This document shows positions 9,221 to 15,150 of a stretch of DNA of 35,494 nucleotides, in pieces; the first letter of the stretch is position 1, and each line of letters opens with the position of its first letter. Location: contig JANXUK010000141.1 of assembly GCA_025356275.1 (NCBI GenBank), positions 1 to 35,494 on the forward strand. Direction: 5' to 3'. Made by a program: the position numbers and the translations under genes. The notes under the pieces are model-generated. The model searched no databases and was not told the origin of the DNA. It saw nothing but the letters and a program-made list of their open reading frames with translations. The stretch is from Sphingomonadales bacterium. GTDB lineage: Bacteria; Pseudomonadota; Alphaproteobacteria; Sphingomonadales; Sphingomonadaceae.

Positions 9221-10005
9221 AGCGTCTGGTTCGCGTTCTTCAGCATATCATCGACCGCCGAGATCATTTTGGAATTGATCTCATATGCCCGCTGGCATTC
9301 GATCATGTCGACCAGTTGCTGGGTCACGTCGACGTTGGAGGATTCGAGCATGCCCTGCGCCAGCGAACCGCGCCCATTGGCCCCGGCGGCACCGATCTGG
9401 GCCGGGCCGCTGGCGCCGGTCTCGGTCAGGAAGTTGTTGCCGGTGGCTTGCAGCCCGGCCGGATTGGTAAAGCTGGCCAGCGTGATCTGCCCCAACTGTA
9501 CCGACGCGCCCGACCCTGCGGCCAGCGCCGATACCGTGCCATCCGCGCCCACCGTCACCGATGCCGAGCCCGCCGGAACGGTCACCGGCGGCAGCACCGC
9601 ATAGCCCTGCGCCGTCACCAGCTGACCCTCGGCCGATAGCGAGAAATTGCCGGCGCGGGTATAGCCGGTCTGGCCGCCCGGCAGCTGGACCTGAAAATAG
9701 CCGTCGCCCTGGATCGCCAGATCGAAGGCGCCGCCGGTGCTGTTCATCTCGCCCTGGGTTAGCTTGGATGTCGTCGATTGCACCGCGACCCCGGTGCCCA
9801 GATTGAGCCCGGTGGCATAGGCGGTCTCGGACGACGATTGTTGCCCGGCAACGCGCGCGTCCTGATAGGCCAGCGTGGCGAAATTGGCGCGCTCGGCCTT
9901 GAAGGCGGTGGTGTTGGCGTTGGCGAGGTTGTTGGCGATCACCCGCATGCGGGTGTCCTGAGCCTCGAGCCCGGTGCGGGCGACTTGCAGTGCGGAAGCG
10001 GACAT
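9217..10005 (-). CDS. flgG: Flagellar distal rod protein FlgG
   Basis: FlgG makes the distal rod. At 262 residues it is full length (about 260 in enterobacteria). The N-terminal motif ANNLANANTTAFKAERANFA and the C-terminal VDMIECQRAYEINSKMISAV are the classic rod-type helices. Between residues about 46 and 70 it carries some 11 more residues than the FlgE of this cluster. This corresponds to the FlgG-specific segment that keeps the rod straight (inference from alignment by eye). It lies 13 bases after flgF and overlaps flgH by 4 bases. Confidence 0.97.
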   Translation of the reverse strand: MSASALQVARTGLEAQDTRMRVIANNLANANTTAFKAERANFATLAYQDARVAGQQSSSETAYATGLNLGTGVAVQSTTSKLTQGEMNSTGGAFDLAIQGDGYFQVQLPGGQTGYTRAGNFSLSAEGQLVTAQGYAVLPPVTVPAGSASVTVGADGTVSALAAGSGASVQLGQITLASFTNPAGLQATGNNFLTETGASGPAQIGAAGANGRGSLAQGMLESSNVDVTQQLVDMIECQRAYEINSKMISAVDDMLKNANQTL

Positions 10006-10018
10006 TGTCTATTCCTTG

Positions 10019-10765
10019 TTACGAGTTGCCGAGCCGCAGCAGGCTGGTGCCGCTCTCGTCGATATCCTTGGCAGTAGAGACCAGCTTGGTGCGGATCTCG
10101 AACAGGCGCTGGGCGCTCAGCATCTGGACCAGTACTTCGCTGGCATCGACGTTGGAGGCCTCCAGCGCGCCCGATTGCACCTTGGCGGCGTCATCGGTGG
10201 GCAGCACGCCGCCGCCACCCACCCGAAACAGCCCATCCAGCCCTTTGGAAATCGCGGTGCCGGCGGGGCTGGCCAGCTTGATGCGGTCCACCACTTGCGG
10301 CGGCTGGCCGGGATTGTCGGGGCTGGCGGCCAGCACGCTGCCGTCGGGCGCGATGCTGATCGCGGCGCCCGGCGGTACGGTGATCGGCCCCGAGCCGCCT
10401 ATCACGGGCCGCCCGTCACCATTTTGCAGCACGCCGCCGGGGGCGACCGACAGATCGCCGCGCCGCGTGTATGCCTCGCTGCCATCGGCGCCCTGCACCG
10501 CGATCATCGCGTCGCCGGTCATCGCCAGATCGAGCGGCTGGCCGGTCTGGTTGATGCTGCCGGGGGTCATATTGGCACCCGCCGCGCTGCTCTGGGTCAT
10601 CACCCGCGCGTCCAGCCCGCCGCCGGTGATCGTCACCGGGGTTGCCGCGACCATCTCCTCGCGGAAGCCGACGGTTTGCGCGTTGGCCATGTTGCTGGCG
10701 ATGATCCGCTGACGGTTCATCGAGTCGCTGAGGCCGGACACGGCGGTGAAGATCAGGCGGTCCAC
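10019..10765 (-). CDS. flgF: Flagellar proximal rod protein FlgF
   Basis: FlgF is a proximal rod subunit. The 248-residue protein starts MDRLIFTAVSGLSDSMNRQR, typical of FlgF, and has IIASNMANAQTVGFREEM in place of the usual NNLANAST motif. The C-terminal helix is VLVQMLSAQRLFEIRTKLVS. FlgF is chosen over FlgG because of the MD-start, its position before flgG and the divergent asparagine-rich motif. Six bases separate it from flgE and 13 from flgG. Confidence 0.95.
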   Translation of the reverse strand: MDRLIFTAVSGLSDSMNRQRIIASNMANAQTVGFREEMVAATPVTITGGGLDARVMTQSSAAGANMTPGSINQTGQPLDLAMTGDAMIAVQGADGSEAYTRRGDLSVAPGGVLQNGDGRPVIGGSGPITVPPGAAISIAPDGSVLAASPDNPGQPPQVVDRIKLASPAGTAISKGLDGLFRVGGGGVLPTDDAAKVQSGALEASNVDASEVLVQMLSAQRLFEIRTKLVSTAKDIDESGTSLLRLGNS

Positions 10766-10771
10766 CGGTTA

Positions 10772-11587
10772 TCAGCCCTGAACGGCCTGCATGATCTCGG
10801 TGATGGTCTGGCTCGTGGTGCTGATCGCCTTTGAGTTTGCCTGGAAATATTGCTGCGCGCTGATCAGGCTGACCAGTTCGGTGGAGATGTCGACGTTGGA
10901 TTGCTCCAGCGAGCCCGACAGGATCACGCCATGACCGATGGTGCCCGGCGCGCCATAACTCGCCGCGCCCGACAGGCCAGTCGCCTGCCAATCCTGCGTG
11001 CCGGTCTGGAGCAGGCCGGTTGGCGAGATAAAGCTGGCCAGCGCCACCTTGCCAACCGCATTGATCGTGCCATCGGAATAGGATGCCGACACCGTGCCAT
11101 CCTGCCCCACGGTGACCCCGACAAAGCTGCCGCCGCCGGCATCGGTGGGCGGTATCTGCCCATCCTGCGGTGTAGTCGACGTAACGACGCCGCTGGCATT
11201 CACGGGCAGCAGCTGAACCCGGCTGCCATTGCTGTCATTGATATAGCCGCTCGCGTCGATCGAGAAATTGCCGTTGCGGGTGTAGGCGACCTGACCCGAC
11301 GCCGGGTTCCTGATGGTAAAGAAACCCGCGCCATTGACCGCCAGATCGGTGGCGTTTCCGGTCTGCCCGATCGAGCCCGAGGAGAAGTTCTGGTCGATCG
11401 ATTCGACCCGGCTGCCGATGCCTTCCAGCAGCTTGGGATTGGTATAGGCCGATCCCGCGACGATATCGGCGAAATTGACCCGGCTACCCTTGAAGCCGGT
11501 GGTGTTGGCATTGGCGAGGTTGTTGGAAACCACGCTAAGCTCGGTCTGCGCATTGGCGAGGCCGTTGAGCGATGTGTAGAATGACAT
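10772..11587 (-). CDS. flgE: Flagellar hook protein FlgE, short form
   Basis: By position between flgD and flgF and by the N-terminal motif SFYTSLNGLANAQTELSVVS followed by NNLANANTTGFKGSR, this is the hook protein. It is only 271 residues, against about 400 for enterobacterial FlgE and more in many alphaproteobacteria. The D0/D1 ends are intact (C-terminal VSLISAQQYFQANSKAISTT). The shortfall must therefore be in the outer D2/D3 region. It lacks the extra segment seen in the neighbouring FlgG, which supports a bendable hook and not a second rod protein. A good ribosome-binding site (AAGGAAAGGAG) precedes the start. FlgE-like rod protein remains a less likely alternative. Confidence 0.88.
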   Translation of the reverse strand: MSFYTSLNGLANAQTELSVVSNNLANANTTGFKGSRVNFADIVAGSAYTNPKLLEGIGSRVESIDQNFSSGSIGQTGNATDLAVNGAGFFTIRNPASGQVAYTRNGNFSIDASGYINDSNGSRVQLLPVNASGVVTSTTPQDGQIPPTDAGGGSFVGVTVGQDGTVSASYSDGTINAVGKVALASFISPTGLLQTGTQDWQATGLSGAASYGAPGTIGHGVILSGSLEQSNVDISTELVSLISAQQYFQANSKAISTTSQTITEIMQAVQG

Positions 11588-11611
11588 GGGAAGGCTCCTT
11601 TCCTTGGTGAC

Positions 11612-11905
11612 TTATGCGGCCGAGGTTTTGGGGCTGGCCGCCGCCTGCTGTGCCGCCAGGATCGAATTGAGCGTGGTGGCCATGGTTTTCAGCGTGCTGT
11701 TGGTATCATTGACCCCGGCCAGCTGCGAAAATTGCGCCATCTGACCGATCATCTGGGTTTCATCGACCGGCTGGGTCGGGTCCTGATTTTTCATTTCGGT
11801 GGCCATCAGCTGGACAAAGCTGGTCATGTTCAGCGACGAATAGGCACTGTTGCCGCCGATCGCGCTGCTGGCGGCGGAGGCGGATTGGGTTGCGGTTACG
11901 GTCAT
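11612..11905 (-). CDS. flgD: Hook capping protein FlgD, minimal form
   Basis: FlgD is the scaffold cap under which hook subunits assemble. This product is only 97 residues, compared with about 220-230 in most bacteria. It keeps the conserved N-terminal cap segment (FVQLMATEMKNQDPTQPVDE followed by TQMIGQMAQFSQLAGVND), which is the FlgD signature, and then a helical tail. The C-terminal beta-sandwich (Tudor/fibronectin-like) domains are missing and the frame ends in a clean stop with no trace of them downstream. It overlaps flgC by 4 bases and precedes flgE by 24 bases. The coincidence of a short cap with a short hook protein is noted as a finding. Confidence 0.9.
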   Translation of the reverse strand: MTVTATQSASAASSAIGGNSAYSSLNMTSFVQLMATEMKNQDPTQPVDETQMIGQMAQFSQLAGVNDTNSTLKTMATTLNSILAAQQAAASPKTSAA

Positions 11906-12309
11906 TTCATCCTCACGGTTTCGAGCATCAATTGCTTGGCGGTGGACAGGGCTTCGACAAGGTTCTGGTACTGGCGCGAGGCGTCCATCATCTCGACCAT
12001 CTCGGCGTTTTCATCGACGGGGGCGGCCCAGACATCGCCATTCGCATCGGCCTGGGGATTGCCCGGATCGTGCTGGCGGATCGGCGCGGCGGAGCTTTGA
12101 TAGACACCTTGCACCGCTACGGATGAGAGCCCGCTGGCGGCATCGAGCCTCGCGGCGAACACCGGGCGCAGCGGGCGATAGGCGGCCTCCGCGCTGCCCG
12201 CCACCGCGCCGGCATTGGCGAGGTTGGAGGCGGCGGCGTTCATCCGCACGCTTTGCGCAGACAGCGCCCGCTGGGCCAGATCGAACAGGGTCATGGGCGC
12301 GGCGGGCAT
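11902..12309 (-). CDS. flgC: Flagellar proximal rod protein FlgC
   Basis: FlgC is a proximal rod subunit of about 134 residues; this one has 135. The N-terminal part LFDLAQRALSAQSVRMNAAA followed by SNLANAGAV, and the C-terminal VEMMDASRQYQNLVEALSTA, are the FlgC pattern. The conserved Y(R)P segment before the middle is present (EAAYRPLRPVF). Met6 is a possible alternative start, since the ATG at 12309 has only a weak ribosome-binding site. It follows flgB after 4 bases and overlaps flgD by 4. Confidence 0.96.
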   Translation of the reverse strand: MPAAPMTLFDLAQRALSAQSVRMNAAASNLANAGAVAGSAEAAYRPLRPVFAARLDAASGLSSVAVQGVYQSSAAPIRQHDPGNPQADANGDVWAAPVDENAEMVEMMDASRQYQNLVEALSTAKQLMLETVRMK

Positions 12310-12313
12310 CGGC

Positions 12314-12679
12314 CTACTCGCCCCGGATCGCGCGGGTGATGGTGTCGATCCGCGCGGTCAGGAACGATAGCGTGGTCGCGTATCCGACCGCATTCTCGCT
12401 GAACGCGACCTGCTCGCTGCCCATATCGACGGTGTTGCCGTCGAGCGAGGGCATCACCGGCACGCGGTATCTGGTCGCACCCGCCATCGCCTTGTCGGCG
12501 GCGGTGCCGTGCAGCTCGGCGCCGAGCGCGGCGGCAAAATCGATGTCGCGCGCCTTATATCCGGGGGTGGCGGCGTTGGCGATGTTGGAGGTGAGCAGGC
12601 CCATCCGTGCCGAGCGCAGCTCCAGCGCGGCACCATCGATGCCGAACAGCGACTGGTTAAGGGCGGGATCGCTCATCAT
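12314..12679 (-). CDS. flgB: Flagellar proximal rod protein FlgB
   Basis: FlgB is the first rod subunit and the first gene of the leftward operon. The 121-residue product carries the motif LRSARMGLLTSNIANAATPG then YKARDIDFAAAL, standard for FlgB. The start ATG at 12679 is chosen because GGAG lies 5 bases upstream; a further in-frame start at 12706 would sit against the predicted transcription start. A near-perfect sigma-54 promoter at 12711-12726 would begin the transcript about 20 bases before this codon. Confidence 0.95.
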   Translation of the reverse strand: MMSDPALNQSLFGIDGAALELRSARMGLLTSNIANAATPGYKARDIDFAAALGAELHGTAADKAMAGATRYRVPVMPSLDGNTVDMGSEQVAFSENAVGYATTLSFLTARIDTITRAIRGE

Positions 12680-12710
12680 GCAGGCTCCACGGGGGTTGCC
12701 GGTCAATCAA

Positions 12711-12726
12711 CGCAAAGCCCGTGCCA
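12711..12726 (-). promoter_or_regulatory. Sigma-54 (RpoN) promoter of the flgB operon
   Basis: Read leftward, the sequence is TGGCACGGGCTTTGCG. It matches the sigma-54 consensus TGGCAC-N5-TTGC, with the invariant GG and GC 12 bases apart from G to G. Transcription should start near 12700, giving a leader of about 20 bases before flgB. Two dyad sites at 12802-12838 lie about 110 and 130 bases upstream, where an enhancer-binding protein would act. Confidence 0.85.
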
Positions 12727-12731
12727 AATCG

Positions 12732-12764
12732 GCCAAAGCCCCGCCCAAGCCCCGCCAAAGCCCA
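12732..12764. repeat. Three tandem 11-bp repeats between flagellar promoters
   Basis: Three consecutive 11-base units occur at 12732-12742, 12743-12753 and 12754-12764: GCCAAAGCCCC, GCCCAAGCCCC and GCCAAAGCCCA. The period is one helical turn. The repeats lie between the flgB sigma-54 promoter and the dyad sites upstream. They could bind a protein, bend DNA or be neutral; the sequence does not decide. Confidence 0.6.
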
Positions 12765-12777
12765 GATTGCCGGGGTG

Positions 12778-12793
12778 TGGCGGGATTATCGCT
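12778..12793 (+). promoter_or_regulatory. Candidate sigma-54 promoter for the rightward MotA/ExbB-like operon
   Basis: The rightward sequence TGGCGGGATTATCGCT has the invariant GG and GC at the correct 12-base spacing and matches TGGC, G7, T12 and the final T of the consensus. The AC of the -24 element and one T of the -12 element differ. Transcription would begin near 12805, inside the first dyad site, so the activator might repress here. Much weaker than the flgB promoter. Confidence 0.35.
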
Positions 12794-12801
12794 GCGGCGA
12801 G

Positions 12802-12838
12802 CGGCAAAGCCCTGCCGGCAAGCGGCAAATGTCCGCCG
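12802..12838. promoter_or_regulatory. Paired dyad sites CGGCA-N6-(T/C)GCCG, probable enhancer for flgB
   Basis: Site 1 (12802-12817) is CGGCA-AAGCCC-TGCCG, a perfect 5-base dyad. Site 2 (12823-12838) is CGGCA-AATGTC-CGCCG, one base short of perfect. The sites repeat every 21 bases, two helical turns, so a protein would bind the same face. They lie about 110 and 130 bases upstream of the flgB transcription start. The pattern recalls the ftr elements bound by FlbD in Caulobacter, but the binding protein here is inferred. Confidence 0.55.
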
Positions 12839-12891
12839 GGGGCGAAAAGCGCTGCCCCGCCGCCGTTCTATGAAGCGACAGGAGCCTGCCG

Positions 12892-13560
12892 ATGCCGACC
12901 TTCACATTCCCCGATGCCACTGCCGCCGTGATTGTGTTGGGCGGCACGCTGCTCGCTACGATCATGCGCAGCGGGTGGCGCGATTGCGCGATCACGCTGC
13001 GCGCGCTGGGCGGCATCGGGCGCAATCCGTTCGACGCCGATGCGGTGCGCAAACAGCTGGCGCGGCAAGTGCAACAGATTCTGCGCGAGGGACTGCTGCG
13101 ATCCTCGCCCCACCGGACCGGTGACGCCGAGTTCGACGAGACCACCGATCTGCTCATCACCCGCCGCTCGCTGCCCGCGCTGATCGCGGCGCAGCAGGGG
13201 CATGCCGCGCGGCGGCTGGATGCGGCCAGCGCCGCGGTCGCTACGCTGGGTCAGGCCGCCGATCTGGCGCCGGTGTTCGGGCTGGCCGGAACATTGTTGT
13301 CACTGGCCCAGGTGCCGGCGGAGGGGGCGGGGCATGGCAATTATATGGCCGCGATCGGGCTGGCGGTGCATGCGACGCTGTATGGTTTGATCGCGGCGCA
13401 TCTGCTGCTTATCCCGCTGGCGCGGTTGGTGGAACGCAAGGCGCTGGCCGAGGCGGAGGCGAGGCAGGCGGCGGTGGACTGGCTGGCGGGGCAGGCGGTA
13501 CTGTTCGAGACTATACCTGCCGAGCAACGCAATCTACCGCCCCGGCGCAGCGCAGCATGA
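12892..13560 (+). CDS. MotA/TolQ/ExbB-like membrane protein in flagellar operon
   Basis: This 222-residue protein is not a second standard MotA but has the same architecture in reduced form. A first membrane helix (AAVIVLGGTLLATIMRSG, 11-28) resembles the VGGTLGAT segment of MotA. A charged cytoplasmic stretch follows (about 29-115). Two more helices contain a proline each: LAPVFGLAGTLLSLAQ (125-140, Pro127), close to the ExbB/TolQ pattern, and AVHATLYGLIAAHLLLIPLA (158-177, Pro175), close to MotA helix 4. A charged tail ends the protein. It overlaps the next gene by ATGA, and that gene encodes a single-span protein with an intramembrane Asp, so the two probably form one ion-channel complex. 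The role is inferred; a flagellar stator accessory or an ExbBD-like energiser are both possible. Confidence 0.65.
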   Translation: MPTFTFPDATAAVIVLGGTLLATIMRSGWRDCAITLRALGGIGRNPFDADAVRKQLARQVQQILREGLLRSSPHRTGDAEFDETTDLLITRRSLPALIAAQQGHAARRLDAASAAVATLGQAADLAPVFGLAGTLLSLAQVPAEGAGHGNYMAAIGLAVHATLYGLIAAHLLLIPLARLVERKALAEAEARQAAVDWLAGQAVLFETIPAEQRNLPPRRSAA

Positions 13561-14060
13561 TGGCGCTGCCCACGCGCAAAAGCCTCGCCCCCGCCGGCAT
13601 GGGCACGATGAGCTGGCAGACGCTGCTGGCCGATCTGGCGCTGATCCTGTTTTTGGTGACGGCGGCGGGGATTGGCGATACCGCGCCGATCAAGTCCGCC
13701 CCGGCCAACGCCCAACCGCCCACCGCTCAGCCCGCAAACGCCCCCGCCGCGCTGGCGATCTGGCGCGCGGGGCCGGGCGCGCCGCCGCTGGCCGCATGGC
13801 TGGCGGCGCAATCGCCCGATCCGCGTGAGCGCCTGACCATCACCGCGCGCTATACCGGCGGCGGGGTGGAGGCGGCTACGGCGCAAGCATCGGCTCTGAC
13901 CGCACAGGCAGGCCCGATGGCGCAGACCGCGCGCATCGCCATCACCCCGGCGGCCCCGGGCGCACCGGTAACCGAGCTGACCGCGACGCTGGGCTTCGAC
14001 GGCGACGATGCCTCGGCCGACAAGGGCGTGGCGCCGCATCTGGCACAGGGCTTGCGTTAA
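13557..14060 (+). CDS. Single-span ExbD/TolR/MotB-like protein without a peptidoglycan-binding domain
   Basis: This 167-residue protein has a short cytoplasmic N-terminus and one membrane helix, WQTLLADLALILFLVTAAGI (20-39), with Asp26 at the place of the proton-carrying aspartate of ExbD, TolR and MotB. The LxxxLxLFLVTA pattern is close to ExbD/TolR. A Pro/Ala-rich linker (about 41-68) leads to a small periplasmic part of some 100 residues. No OmpA-like motif is present (no TD-G or NRR), and I do not recognise the fold. The end of the preceding gene overlaps its start by 4 bases, and flgA follows 29 bases later. It is most likely the partner of the MotA/ExbB-like protein, but this is inference from gene order and one motif. 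Confidence 0.6.
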   Translation: MMALPTRKSLAPAGMGTMSWQTLLADLALILFLVTAAGIGDTAPIKSAPANAQPPTAQPANAPAALAIWRAGPGAPPLAAWLAAQSPDPRERLTITARYTGGGVEAATAQASALTAQAGPMAQTARIAITPAAPGAPVTELTATLGFDGDDASADKGVAPHLAQGLR

Positions 14061-14089
14061 CGGAGCCGACCCGCTGCGAAGGACCAGCC

Positions 14090-14602
14090 ATGCACCTGCC
14101 CAGATTTGCCATCCTGCTCGCTGTATCGCTGGCGCTGCCAGTCCCGATCTATGCCCAGACCTCCGGCTTTGCCGACCTCGCCGCTATCGATGCCGAGATC
14201 GCGGGCTTCACCGGCAATGCCACCGGCCTACCGGGCGGGGCCTTGCAACCGGTAGACCGCCGCCTGCGCCTCGCCCCCTGCACCAGCGCGCTGGCACTGT
14301 CATGGCACGGCATCCGGCGCGACGCGGTGCAGGTGCAATGCCCCGACGCCGGCGGCTGGCACCTGTATGTCCCTATCCGTGCCGCAGAAGCCGGCGGTGC
14401 GGCGGCGATCGAGCGCGGCGAAGCGGTCAATATCGCGGTCACCGGCGACGGCTTTTCGGTCTCGCAACCGGGCGAGGCGGTAGAGGCCGGCGCGGTGGGC
14501 GACTGGATCCGCGTCCGCGTCGTCAGCGGCGGCACCGCGCGCGGCGAAGCGATGCGCGCCCGCATCATCCGCCCCGGCGCCGTGGAAGTGCCATTGCCTT
14601 AG
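14090..14602 (+). CDS. flgA: Flagellar P-ring assembly chaperone FlgA
   Basis: FlgA is a periplasmic chaperone needed to assemble FlgI into the P ring. The 170-residue protein has a signal peptide (cleavage near residues 22-23, after PIYAQ). The VDRRLRLAPCTSAL motif is followed by W-x-G-RRDAVQVQC, typical of alphaproteobacterial FlgA. The C-terminal SAF-like domain reads GEAVNIAVTGDGFSVSQPGE, then GAVGDWIRVRVVSGG. The two cysteines are probably disulfide-bonded. AAGGA lies 7 bases upstream of the ATG. The gene is third in the rightward unit and is followed by a likely terminator at 14636. Confidence 0.92.
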   Translation: MHLPRFAILLAVSLALPVPIYAQTSGFADLAAIDAEIAGFTGNATGLPGGALQPVDRRLRLAPCTSALALSWHGIRRDAVQVQCPDAGGWHLYVPIRAAEAGGAAAIERGEAVNIAVTGDGFSVSQPGEAVEAGAVGDWIRVRVVSGGTARGEAMRARIIRPGAVEVPLP

Positions 14603-14635
14603 CTTGGCTGACCGCCTTGCGGCTTCCTGAACCGG

Positions 14636-14656
14636 AAAGCGCCCTTCCGCGCTTTT
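14636..14656 (+). terminator. Probable intrinsic terminator after flgA
   Basis: AAAGCGC (14636-14642) and GCGCTTT (14649-14655) form a 7-base perfect stem around the loop CCTTCC, followed by one more T. The T-tract is short (four in all), so termination may be partial. It separates flgA from the flgM-flgN unit. Confidence 0.55.
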
Positions 14657-14701
14657 CGCGCAATCACTCACTCACCCCGTCAGTCAAACCTTGCCGCTTG
14701 C

Positions 14702-14717
14702 CGGCACAATCTTGCCG
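14702..14717. promoter_or_regulatory. Dyad CGGCA-N6-TGCCG upstream of flgM
   Basis: CGGCA-CAATCT-TGCCG is a perfect copy of the dyad found twice in the flgB control region (12802-12838), with the same 6-base spacer. It lies 125 bases before the flgM start. Shared spacing in two flagellar intergenic regions suggests one regulator. The GGCA...TGCC pattern resembles a sigma-54 promoter but its spacing is one base short. Confidence 0.5.
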
Positions 14718-14724
14718 TCCCGCT

Positions 14725-14750
14725 TAAATTCTCCGCGCGGCTCCCGTTCT
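14725..14750 (+). promoter_or_regulatory. Weak candidate sigma-28 (FliA) promoter for flgM
   Basis: TAAA at 14725-14728 is followed after 14 bases by CCCGTTCT (14743-14750), which fits loosely with the sigma-28 pattern TAAA-N15-GCCGATAA. Only about half of the -10 positions agree and the spacing is one short. FlgM is often under FliA control, which is the main reason to list it. Confidence 0.22.
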
Positions 14751-14758
14751 CGGCTGCA

Positions 14759-14788
14759 GCAGGTTGTTATCCAAGGATGCCGACCTGC
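14759..14788. promoter_or_regulatory. Interrupted dyad in the flgM leader
   Basis: GCAGGT (14759-14764) mirrors ACCTGC (14783-14788), and inside it ATCC (14769-14772) mirrors GGAT (14775-14778) about the same centre. Ten of 15 positions are symmetric. It lies 53-83 bases before the flgM ATG and could be an operator or fold in RNA. No family is recognised. Confidence 0.35.
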
Positions 14789-14841
14789 CCAATTGGCTGC
14801 CATGCCCGCTCAGGGTTCCGGCACGACCATGGAGCTAAGCC

Positions 14842-15150
14842 ATGTCGAACATCGCATCCGGCCCCGGCGGCGTTTCAGGGGTTCCCTATGAAGTCGCAGC
14901 GGCGCGGGCCTCCCCGCCGCCTGCGTCAACCACCGTGCCGGCCCAGCCGGTCAGCACCGCAACCCAGGCGCTGCCCGCGCTGCCCGCGCTGGTTGCCACC
15001 ACTGCGCTTGCGGCGGGTGCGCAGCCGGTCGATGCCGCGCGCGTGTCCTCGATCAGCCGCGCCATCGAGCGGGGGCAATATCCGCTCGTTCCCGCCAGGA
15101 TCGGCGACGCCATGATCGCCGCCGGCATGCTGCTGAGGATCGCCAAATGA
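14842..15150 (+). CDS. flgM: Anti-sigma-28 factor FlgM
   Basis: FlgM holds FliA (sigma-28) inactive until the hook is complete and is then exported. The 102-residue protein has a disordered, Pro/Ala/Thr-rich first half and the conserved C-terminal helices VDAARVSSISRAIERGQYPL then VPARIGDAMI (63-92), which contact sigma-28. GGAG lies 8 bases upstream of the ATG. It overlaps flgN by ATGA. Its target FliA is encoded 3.4 kb downstream on the same strand. Confidence 0.92.
   Translation: MSNIASGPGGVSGVPYEVAAARASPPPASTTVPAQPVSTATQALPALPALVATTALAAGAQPVDAARVSSISRAIERGQYPLVPARIGDAMIAAGMLLRIAK

Noticed and set aside
14605..14620. TGGCTG...TTGC after flgA as a sigma-54 promoter
   Set aside because: Spacing one base too long and it lies before the probable terminator.
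14702..14717. GGCAC-AATC-TTGC as a sigma-54 promoter for flgM
   Set aside because: Spacing is one base short. The sequence is better explained as the CGGCA-N6-TGCCG dyad.
14794..14810. TGGC...CGCT before flgM as a sigma-54 promoter
   Set aside because: Spacing one base too long and the AC and TT positions do not match.
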